The notes beneath the pieces are model-generated. The model was not told where the DNA came from, ran no database searches, and saw nothing but the letters and a program-made list of their open reading frames with translations. Shown piece by piece: positions 1 through 7,600 of a DNA stretch of 64,000 nucleotides. Position numbers and translations under genes: made by a program. This stretch comes from Catellatospora coxensis (GTDB lineage Bacteria > Actinomycetota > Actinomycetes > Mycobacteriales > Micromonosporaceae), in contig NZ_BONI01000036.1 of NCBI RefSeq assembly GCF_016862635.1, forward strand, positions 25,308-89,307. Direction: 5' to 3'. How positions within the stretch are numbered: the stretch's first letter is position 1; each line of letters opens with the position of its first letter.

Positions 1-288
1 CCGAAATGCCACGGACAGATGCGGCAGTACGAGCGCAACGGCGTCACCGTCGACCAGTGCACCGACTGCCGCGGCATCTTCCTCGACCGCGGTGAGCTGG
101 AGCGGCTGACCGCGGCCGAGAACGCCTGGCACGGCAGCAGGCAGCAGGCCCCGCCGCCCCCGCAGCAGCAGCACGGCCACCACGACTCGTACCCCCGCCA
201 CGACCAGCACCGCTACGACGACCACGGCCACGGCCACCACAAGAAGCACAAGCACCAGGAGTCCTTCTTCGAGGACCTCTTCGGCTGA
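1..288 (+). CDS. Zinc-ribbon (zf-TFIIB type) protein, 5' end outside the window
   Basis: The reading frame is open from base 1, so the start lies upstream and only 95 residues are seen. Two CxxC-type cysteine pairs (PKCHG at the left edge and DQCTDCRGIFLDRGELERL) match the zf-TFIIB zinc-ribbon family: small bacterial proteins with a C-x2-C...C-x2-C-x-G-x-(W/F)-L-D-x-G-E-L pattern. The tail after the ribbon is low complexity, rich in Gln, Pro, His and Lys, with runs of alternating His and Gly/Asp, and ends in a short acidic/aromatic motif (SFFEDLFG). The His-rich tail could bind metal, but that is inference. It is convergent with the next gene and separated from it by a family A hairpin. The molecular role of the family is not established. 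Confidence 0.8.
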   Translation, partial: PKCHGQMRQYERNGVTVDQCTDCRGIFLDRGELERLTAAENAWHGSRQQAPPPPQQQHGHHDSYPRHDQHRYDDHGHGHHKKHKHQESFFEDLFG

Positions 289-303
289 CCGGCCCGCACT
301 TCA

Positions 304-368
304 ATCGACGTTGGCCTATCACGTCGAGTATCCGCGACCCGGAGTCGATGTGATAGGCCAACGTCGAT
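304..368. terminator. Family A inverted repeat, copy 1 (probable bidirectional terminator)
   Basis: Arms of 19 nt at 304-322 and 350-368 pair perfectly (core GTTGGCCTATCAC); with one mismatch the stem extends inward through a TCGA box. It lies between two convergent genes. Three more copies occur at 3955, 25706 and 58209. A terminator role is inferred from position; there is no U-tract. Confidence 0.65.
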
Positions 369-379
369 GACAAGCCGGG

Positions 380-1705
380 TCAGCGCAGCACGGCGCCCGG
401 GGGCGGGAGCACGGCGGCGGCCACGGCCGCGGCCAGCGGCTCCACCTCGTCGGCGCGCAGCGTCGCGATCGTGACCCGGATCCCGGCCCCGGCGGCGGTG
501 CGGAACACGTGCCCCGGGGCCACCGCGAACCCGGCGTCCCGCAACGCGGTGACCACCCCGGTCTCGTCGGGCACCGGCACCCACACGTTGATCCCGGTCC
601 GCCCGCTCGCCGCCACCCCCCGCCGGCGCAACGCCGCGACCAGGGCGTCCCGGCGCTCGTCGTACACCCGCCCGGCCGCCGCCACGGTGCGCTGCGCCGC
701 CGGGTCCCGCCACAGCTCCAGCAGGGTCCGCTGGAGCAGCCCCGACACCCAGCCCGGCCCGAGCCGCAGCCGCCCCTCCACCCGCGACACCGTCTCCGGA
801 TCCCCGGCGAGCACGGCACAGCGCAGGTCGGGACCGTACGGCTTGCTGGCGCTGCGCAGGTAGGCCCAGTGCGCCCCGCCCGCGACCGGGTGCGACGGCA
901 CCGCGGCGAGCTCCCCGGCGTGGTCGTCCTCGATCACGAACACGTCGCGCAGCAGCGGCCGCAGCTCGGCCGCCCGCGCGGCGCTCACCGCGCCGCCGGT
1001 CGGGTTCTGCGCCCGCGTCGTGATCACCGCGGCGCGCGCACCGGCCGCGACGGCCGCGCGCACCCCGTCCGGCAGCGGCCCGTCGTCGTCGACCGGCATG
1101 GACACCGGCACCAGGCCCTGCGCCGCGATCAGGTGCAGCAGCGCCGCCCAGCCGGGATCCTCGACGGCGACCTTGTCGCCGGGCCGCAGCCGCTCGCCGA
1201 GCAGCCGGTCGATCCCATCCAAAGCCCCACTGACCAGGGTGTACGCCGCACCGTCCGGCAACTCCGGCAACCGCGTCCGGGCGTATTCGAGCAGCTCGGG
1301 CAGCGGCCCGCCGTCCGCGTAGCGCAGCGGGGCCGCACCGGCGGCGAACGAGTCCGCCACGCGCCGCAGCACCGGGGCGAGGTCGGGCAGCAGGGCCGGG
1401 TACGGCTCGCCGTCGGAGAGGTCACGCATCCCCTCGGGCACGGCGCGCGCCGCCCGGCCGGTCGCGATCGGGGTCACCGGGCGCACCCGGGTGCCGCGGC
1501 GGCCCGCGGTCACCACGATGCCCCGGTCACGCAGCCGCTGGTAGGCGGCCGCGACGGTGGCCGGGCTGACGGACAGCTCCTCGGCCAGCGCCCGCACGCT
1601 GGGCAGCGCGTCCCCGGGCGCGAGCGCCCCGCGGCGCACGCCCTCCTCGACGCAGGACGCGATCGCCGTTGCCGTGCCCCCGGTGATCGGATATCGTACT
1701 GACAC
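380..1705 (-). CDS. MocR/PdxR-type GntR regulator with aminotransferase-like domain
   Basis: This 441-aa protein has an N-terminal GntR winged helix (about residues 5-75, with ALPSVRALAEELSVSPATVAAAYQRL) joined to a class I aminotransferase-like domain. The presumed PLP lysine sits in RSASKPYGPDLR. In the MocR family the aminotransferase fold binds PLP as an effector instead of catalysing transamination, and members commonly regulate a divergent gene. Here the divergent gene at 1752 encodes a pyridoxamine-phosphate-oxidase-like protein, so a vitamin B6 or flavin-enzyme link is likely. The intergenic space is only 46 bp and holds a 12-bp perfect palindrome at 1717-1728, which fits autoregulation. 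The start is GTG at 1705. I am confident of the family; whether it controls PLP synthesis (PdxR proper) cannot be told, since no pdxS or pdxT is nearby. Confidence 0.88.
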   Translation of the reverse strand: MSVRYPITGGTATAIASCVEEGVRRGALAPGDALPSVRALAEELSVSPATVAAAYQRLRDRGIVVTAGRRGTRVRPVTPIATGRAARAVPEGMRDLSDGEPYPALLPDLAPVLRRVADSFAAGAAPLRYADGGPLPELLEYARTRLPELPDGAAYTLVSGALDGIDRLLGERLRPGDKVAVEDPGWAALLHLIAAQGLVPVSMPVDDDGPLPDGVRAAVAAGARAAVITTRAQNPTGGAVSAARAAELRPLLRDVFVIEDDHAGELAAVPSHPVAGGAHWAYLRSASKPYGPDLRCAVLAGDPETVSRVEGRLRLGPGWVSGLLQRTLLELWRDPAAQRTVAAAGRVYDERRDALVAALRRRGVAASGRTGINVWVPVPDETGVVTALRDAGFAVAPGHVFRTAAGAGIRVTIATLRADEVEPLAAAVAAAVLPPPGAVLR

Positions 1706-1716
1706 AAAGGCAACTA

Positions 1717-1728
1717 TGTACTAGTACA
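1717..1728. promoter_or_regulatory. Candidate operator between the MocR gene and the divergent fusion gene
   Basis: The sequence TGTACTAGTACA is a perfect 12-bp palindrome in the 46-bp divergent spacer, and a further GTACT lies at 1696-1700. It is AT-rich compared with its surroundings and lies upstream of both starts. MocR regulators usually bind in such shared spacers, so it is the obvious candidate site, but binding is inferred. Confidence 0.5.
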
Positions 1729-1751
1729 GTATTCGAGTCAAGGAGGCGGGC

Positions 1752-2996
1752 GTGACCACCTACCCGCAGACCTCGCGCACCACCGCACTGCGGATGCGCG
1801 AGCGCATGTCCTACGAGCGCAGCGCCGCGCACGCGATCCTCGACGAAGCCTGGCACTGCACCCTCTCCTTCGTGCTCGACGGCGAGCCCCGGGCGCTGCC
1901 CACCCTGCACATCCGCGTCGACGACACGCTCTACCTGCACGGCTCCAGCGGCGGCCGGATGGGTTTGCAGGCCCGCTCCGGCCTGCGCGTCGCCGCCTGC
2001 GTCACCCACCTGGACGGCCTGGTGCTGGCCCGCTCACAGTTCCACCACAGCGCCAACTACCGCTCGGTCATCGCGCACGGCACCGCCACCCTGGTCACCG
2101 ACGAGCAGGAGAAGCTGCGCGTCTTCACGGCGCTGGCCGAGAAGATCGGCGAGGGCCACGCCGCCCGCACCCGTCCCCCGTCTGCCAAGGAACTGGCCCA
2201 GACGGCGCTGCTCGCCCTCCCGCTCGACGAGGTCTCGGTGCGCGCCCGCACCGGCACCGCCGGCGACGACGAGGAAGACCTGTCCCTGCCGCACTGGGCA
2301 GGCGTACTGCCGCTGCGGGTCGTCGCCGGCCCCGCCGAACCCGCGCCCGGCGTCACCGTGCCCGCCCCCGCCTACCTGCGCGCCGACCGCAGCCCCTGGC
2401 ACGAGCCGGTGATGCTGCGCGGCTCCCTGGTCACCCTGGAACCGCTGGACATGTCCCACGTCGACGGCCTGTACGCCGCGGCCGGCAACGACGAGGAGGT
2501 GTGGCGCTGGCTGCACAACCCCGCCCCGCGCCACCGCGACGAGATGGCCGCCGTGGTCGCCGAGGCGCTGGCCATGCAGGCCCGCGGCGAGCGCGTCCCG
2601 TGGGTGCAGCGGTCCACCGCCACCGGCGAGATCCTCGGCACCACCTCCTACTACGCCGTCGACCCGGTACGCCGCCAGCTCGGCATCGGCCACACCTTCC
2701 TGGGCCGCAAGGCCTGGCGCACCGGCGTCAACAACGAGTCCAAGCTCCTCCTGCTCGTACGCGCCTTCGACGTCCTCGGCGCCGAGCGCGTCGAGTGGCA
2801 CACCCACCACAACAACCTGCGCTCCCAGGCCGCCATCGCCCGCCTCGGCGCGCAGCGCGAGGGCGTCCTGCGCCATCACCGCATGCACCACGACGGCCAG
2901 TGGCGCGACACCGTCACCTACTCCATGCTCGCCGCCGAATGGCCCGCCGCCCGCCACCACCTCGAAGGAAGGGCACCTGCACATCGCTCCGCGTAG
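1752..2996 (+). CDS. Fusion of a flavin-binding PNPOx-like domain with a GNAT acetyltransferase
   Basis: This 414-aa protein begins at GTG 1752 with a strong AAGGAGG site 5 nt upstream. Residues about 1-200 resemble the 'pyridoxamine 5'-phosphate oxidase-related, FMN-binding' group (Pyridox_oxase_2 type; HGSSGGRM and a NYRSV-HG segment). Residues about 215-400 are a GNAT domain of the RimJ/RimL type (LRGSLVTLEPL, then LGIGHTFLGRKAWRTGVNNESKLLLL and an H-H-N-N-x-R-S segment typical of the acetyl-CoA site). The substrate is unknown. It is divergent from the MocR gene, which probably regulates it. The last ten residues and the stop codon are supplied by a family C intergenic repeat that begins at 2965, so the natural C-terminus may once have been different. 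Confidence 0.82.
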   Translation: MTTYPQTSRTTALRMRERMSYERSAAHAILDEAWHCTLSFVLDGEPRALPTLHIRVDDTLYLHGSSGGRMGLQARSGLRVAACVTHLDGLVLARSQFHHSANYRSVIAHGTATLVTDEQEKLRVFTALAEKIGEGHAARTRPPSAKELAQTALLALPLDEVSVRARTGTAGDDEEDLSLPHWAGVLPLRVVAGPAEPAPGVTVPAPAYLRADRSPWHEPVMLRGSLVTLEPLDMSHVDGLYAAAGNDEEVWRWLHNPAPRHRDEMAAVVAEALAMQARGERVPWVQRSTATGEILGTTSYYAVDPVRRQLGIGHTFLGRKAWRTGVNNESKLLLLVRAFDVLGAERVEWHTHHNNLRSQAAIARLGAQREGVLRHHRMHHDGQWRDTVTYSMLAAEWPAARHHLEGRAPAHRSA

Positions 2997-3016
2997 CGGA
3001 AGGGCACCTTCTTAAC
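2965..3016. repeat. Family C inverted repeat, copy 1
   Basis: AAGGAAGGGCACC...GCGGAAGGGCACCTTCTTAAC with a CATCGCTCCGCGTAG centre. It overlaps the 3' end of the upstream gene and supplies that gene's stop codon. Related copies are at 16772, 27621, 27763 (inverted), 55203, 55856 and 63962. Confidence 0.75.
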
Positions 3017-3043
3017 GTGGCACCCGCCGTGAGCTGCGGTGTC

Positions 3044-3100
3044 GTCCGCGATGGCGGGCCGGCGCGGGCACGGCCTCCGCGCCGGCCCGCCATCGCGGAC
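3044..3100. terminator. Long perfect hairpin downstream of the PNPOx-GNAT gene
   Basis: Two 24-nt arms at 3044-3067 and 3077-3100 are exact reverse complements around a 9-nt loop, nearly all G and C. No U-tract follows. Position 50 nt after a stop and 134 nt before the next start suggests a strong terminator of the U-less kind used in GC-rich actinobacteria. Confidence 0.65.
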
Positions 3101-3233
3101 TCGACCGAACCCCGGCGGCCGGAATTCCGGCGGATTCTCGCCGCCGGGCGGGCTCGCGGGTGACGTAGGGCACTGCCCGAGGTGGCCTATCGGACGAGGT
3201 AGGGAACGGGTCGGGCACGAGAGGATGTAAGGC

Positions 3234-3890
3234 ATGCTCGGCGTTACAGACCTTTACACCTATGTGCTCGGCACGATCGCGATCGTCCTGCTGCCCGGCC
3301 CGAACTCCCTGTACGTGCTGGCCGTCGCGGCCCGTCGCGGCGTGCGCCAGGGCTACCGCGGGGCGATGGGCGTCTTCTGCGGCGACGGCGTGCTCATGCT
3401 GGTCTCGGCGGCCGGCATGGCGTCCCTGCTGCGCGCGGTGCCCGCACTGTTCATGGTCGTCAAGTACGCCGGTGCCGCGTACCTCGGCTTCGTCGGCGTG
3501 AAGATGCTGTACGGCGCGATCCGCGGCTGGCGCGACCGCTCCGCGGGCCGGGTCGCGACGGAGACGCCCGAACCCGAGCCGAAGGCGGAGAACGCGTTCC
3601 GGCGGGCGTTCACGATCAGCCTGATGAACCCGAAGGCGATCCTGTTCTTCGTCTCGTTCTTCATCCAGTTCGTCGACCCGGGGTACGCCTACCCCGCCGT
3701 GTCGTTCCTGCTGCTGGCGATCATCGTGCAGATCTGCAGCGCCCTCTACCTCAGCGCGCTGATCTTCAGCGGCAACCGGCTGGCCGCCGCGTTCCGCAGC
3801 CGGCGCCGGCTGGCCGCGGCCGGCACCAGCGCCATCGGCGCCCTGTTCGTCGGCTTCGGCGCCAAACTCGCCACCTCATCCCTGAGCTGA
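3234..3890 (+). CDS. LysE/RhtB-family amino-acid exporter, LeuE-like
   Basis: This 218-aa membrane protein has about six hydrophobic segments and the family's diagnostic N-terminal motif LLPGPNSLYVLAVAARRG, with a second conserved segment SLMNPKAILFFVSFFIQFV near residue 140. These features place it in the LysE/RhtB superfamily of amino-acid efflux pumps, closest by motif to the leucine exporter LeuE. A charged, Glu/Pro-rich cytoplasmic loop separates transmembrane segments 3 and 4, as is usual. The length agrees with the family (about 210). It stands alone between a long hairpin and a family A repeat. The transported amino acid cannot be read from the sequence. Confidence 0.85.
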   Translation: MLGVTDLYTYVLGTIAIVLLPGPNSLYVLAVAARRGVRQGYRGAMGVFCGDGVLMLVSAAGMASLLRAVPALFMVVKYAGAAYLGFVGVKMLYGAIRGWRDRSAGRVATETPEPEPKAENAFRRAFTISLMNPKAILFFVSFFIQFVDPGYAYPAVSFLLLAIIVQICSALYLSALIFSGNRLAAAFRSRRRLAAAGTSAIGALFVGFGAKLATSSLS

Positions 3891-3954
3891 CCGCCCCCGC
3901 GCACCCCCGACGGCACCCCGACGGTCGCGCCGCCGTCGCGTCCCGTACCCGCAA

Positions 3955-4015
3955 AGACGTTGGCCTATCCCATCGAAAATCGGCGACCCAAAGTCGATGT
4001 GATAGGCCAACGTCT
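3955..4015. terminator. Family A inverted repeat, copy 2
   Basis: Arms at 3955-3969 and 4001-4015 (AGACGTTGGCCTATC and its complement) lie between convergent genes, 65 nt after the exporter stop. Probable two-way terminator. Confidence 0.6.
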
Positions 4016-4096
4016 ATGAAAAGGGCGGCGCCGACGTCCACAAAAAACGGCGGTCGGCTCGAGGGCCGGTCGCGCGTCGACGGGGCTGGGCGGGGC

Positions 4097-4471
4097 TCAG
4101 GCGATGGCCGGCTCCGGGATCAGCAGGTCATGGCGGCCGAGGTCGCGGATGATGTCGTTGACCACCCACACGTCGACGTGCGCGGGGCGCGCGTGCGTGT
4201 GCGGGTGCCGGGCGTCGCGGTTGCGCACCACGAAGTAGTGCACGGCCGCGCGCACCCGGGCGCGGTCGACGGCGCTGGCGCGCACGGTGTCGCGGATCAG
4301 CTGGCGCAGGTGCGCCGCGATGCGCTCGGCCAGGGCCAGTTCGTGGCCGGAGTGCTGGGACTGGCCCGCCTGCAGCCGGGCGAGGTGCCCGTCGAGCTGG
4401 CGCAGCAGGACGTCCGATTCGTGGCGGCTGTTCTTCCTGTCGACTGCCGGTGTGGTCTGTCGTTCGGTCAT
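4097..4471 (-). CDS. Hypothetical 124-aa protein
   Basis: I do not recognise this family. The start chosen is ATG 4471 (MTERQTTPAVD...), because a GGAGGG site stands 6 nt upstream; an in-frame start 15 nt further out has no such site. The protein is soluble, rich in Arg and His (16 His in all), and predicted mostly helical: a long amphipathic stretch (SDVLLRQLDGHLARLQAG) is followed by AERIAAHLRQLIRDTVR and a C-terminal VDVWVVNDIIRDLGR segment. It is divergent from the Lhr helicase gene, sharing a spacer of about 210 bp. Its G+C-rich third positions resemble those of its neighbours, so it is probably a real gene; function unknown. Confidence 0.6.
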   Translation of the reverse strand: MTERQTTPAVDRKNSRHESDVLLRQLDGHLARLQAGQSQHSGHELALAERIAAHLRQLIRDTVRASAVDRARVRAAVHYFVVRNRDARHPHTHARPAHVDVWVVNDIIRDLGRHDLLIPEPAIA

Positions 4472-4678
4472 GCTCACCCTCCGCACACCGTGTTCGATGG
4501 ACTACTCATCGTGAGCAAGACGGTACGTGATTCGGGCGCATCCGGGCAAGACTCCCAACGAAACCGTCTCACTCACTGGGCCTACCCCCGCGGGGCGTGT
4601 GGTTAACGCCTCACCTGCGGCATCACCCGTACGAGACGCGAAACGTGTGCCAGGCGATTGTCGGTGGCGGGGGGCAGG

Positions 4679-7600
4679 ATGGTCGTGATGAACACGCCCG
4701 CCGCCCCGTTCGGCCCTGCCACGCAGGCCTGGTTCGACGCGGCCTTCGCCGCCCCCACCCCGGCCCAGGCGGGCGCCTGGAAGGCCGTCAGCGCCGGTGA
4801 CCACGCCCTGGTGGTGGCCCCGACGGGCTCCGGCAAGACGCTGGCGGCGTTCCTGTGGGCGCTGGACCGGCTCGCCCACGAGCCGCTGCCCGAGGACCCG
4901 ACCCGGCGCTGCCGCGTGCTCTACGTCAGCCCGCTCAAGGCGCTGGCCGTGGACGTCGAGCGCAACCTGCGCACCCCGCTCACCGGCATCCGGCACGCCG
5001 CGGCCCGGCTCGGCCTGGCCGAACCGGACATCACGGTCGGCATGCGTACGGGCGACACACCCGTGGAGGAACGCCGCACCTTCCACCGGCGGCCCCCGGA
5101 CATCCTCATCACCACCCCCGAGTCGCTGTTCCTGCTGCTCACCTCGCAGGCGCGGGACTCCCTGCGCGGCGTCGAGACGGTGATCGTCGACGAGGTGCAC
5201 GCGGTCACCGGCACCAAGCGCGGCGCGCACCTGGCCCTGTCCCTGGAGCGGCTGGACGCCCTGCTGACGAAACCCGCGCAGCGGATCGGCCTGTCCGCCA
5301 CGGTCGAGCCGGTCGAGGCGGCGGCGCAGTTCCTCGGCGGGGCCGCGCCGGTGCACGTGGTGCAGCCGAAGTCCGCCAAGACCATCGAGGTCAGCGTCGA
5401 GGTGCCGGTCGAGGACATGACCGCGCTCGACGAGGGCCACGCCGACGACGAGGGCCCGCGCCGGGCCTCGATCTGGCCCGCCGTCGAGGAGCGGGTGTAC
5501 GAGCTGATCGGCGAGCACCGCAGCACCATCGTGTTCACCAACTCCCGCCGCGGCGCGGAGCGCCTCTGCGCCCGGCTCAACGAGCTGGCGGCCGAGCGGC
5601 TGGTCACGGCCGTGCCGCCGCCCGCGCAGATCATGGCCCAGTCCGGCGCGTCGTACGGGGCCGCGCCGCAGATCGCCCGCGCGCACCACGGCTCGGTCTC
5701 CAAGGAGGAGCGCAAGCAGATCGAGGAGGAGCTGAAGTCCGGGCGGCTGCCCGCCGTGGTGGCCACCTCCAGCCTCGAACTCGGCATCGACATGGGCGCG
5801 GTCGACCTGGTCGTGCAGGTCGGCGCGCCGCCCAGCGTGGCCGCCGGGCTGCAGCGGGTGGGCCGGGCCGGGCACCAGGTCGGCGCGGTCTCGCGTGGCG
5901 TGGTGTTCCCGACGCACCGCGGCGACCTGCTGTCCTGCGCCGTGGTCGCGGGCCGGATGACCGGCGGCAAGCTGGAGCCGCTGGCCTTCCCGCACAGCCC
6001 GCTGGACGTGCTCGCCCAGCACATCGTGGCGATGACGGCGCTGGACGAGTGGACCGTCGCGGAGCTGGCGACGCTGGTGCGCCGGGCCGCGCCGTTCGCC
6101 GCGCTGCCCGAGTCGGCGCTGCACGCGGTGCTGGACATGCTGGCCGGGCGCTACCCGTCGACGGCCTTCGCCGAGCTGCGCCCGCGCATCGTCTGGGACC
6201 GCGCCGCCGACAAGCTCACCGGCCGCCCCGGCAACCAGCGCCTGGCGGTCACCTCCGGCGGCACCATCCCCGACCGCGGCCTGTTCGGCGTGTTCCTGGC
6301 GGGTTCGGAGAAGGCGTCGCGGGTCGGCGAGCTGGACGAGGAGATGGTGTACGAGTCCCGCGTCGGCGACGTCTTCGCGCTCGGCACCAGCTCCTGGCGC
6401 ATCGAGGACATCACGCCCGACCGGGTGCTGGTCTCCCCCGCCCCGGGCCAGCCCGCCCGGCTGCCCTTCTGGAAGGGCGACCAGGCGGGGCGGCCGGTCG
6501 CGCTCGGCAAGGCGCTGGGCGCGTTCCTGCGTAACCCGTCCGGGCTGGAGAATCTCGACCCGTCCGCCGTCGGCAACCTCACGGCGTACCTGGAGGAGCA
6601 GCGGGCGGCGACCCGGCACCTGCCGGACGACCGGACCGTGCTGGTCGAGCGCTTCCGCGACGAGCTGGGCGACTGGCGCATCGTGCTGCACAACGTGCTC
6701 GGCGCGCCGGTCAACGCCCCGTGGGCGCTGGCCATCGGGCAGCGGCTGCGCGAGCGGTACGGCGTCGACGCGCAGGTGCACGCCGCCGACGACGGCATCG
6801 TGATCCGGCTGCCGGAGACCGCCGAGGAGCCGCCGGGCGCGGACCTGTTCGCCTTCGACGCCGACGAGATCGAGCCGCTGGTCGCCGAGACGGTCGGCGG
6901 CTCGGCGCTGTTCGCGTCCCGGTTCCGCGAGTGCGCGGCCCGCTCGCTGCTGCTGCCGCGCCGCGACCCGGGCCGGCGGCAGCCGCTGTGGCAGCAGCGC
7001 CAGCGCGCCGCCCAGCTGCTCGACGTGGCCCGGGAGTACCCGGACTTCCCGGTGACCCTGGAGGCGGCCCGGGAGTGCCTGCGCGACGTGTTCGACCTGC
7101 CGTCGCTGTCGGCGATGATGCGCGACATCGCCGCCCGGAAGATCCGCATGGTCGAGGTGGCCACGCCGCAGCCGTCGCCGTTCGCCCGCTCGCTGCTGTT
7201 CGGCTACGTGGGCGCGTTCCTGTACGGCGAGGACACCCCGCTGGCGGAGCGCCGGGCGGCCGCGCTGTCCCTGGACCCGACGCTGCTCGGCGAGCTGCTG
7301 GGCCGGGTGGAGCTGCGCGAGCTGCTGGACCCCGAGGTCATCGAGGCGACCGCGCTGCGGCTGCGCTGGGCCGACCGGCGGGTGCGCGACGCCGAGGACA
7401 CCGTCGAACTGCTGCGCCAGCTCGGCGACCTGTCCCCCGGCGAGCTGACCGAGCGCGGCGTGGAGCCCGGCTGGCTCGACGAGCTGGCCCGCACCGGCCG
7501 CGTCCTGGCGGTCCGGGTCGCCGGTCAGGAGCGCTACATCATCACCGAGGACGCCGGCCGCTACCGCGACGCCCTCGGCGTGGCCCTGCCGCCGGGCCTG

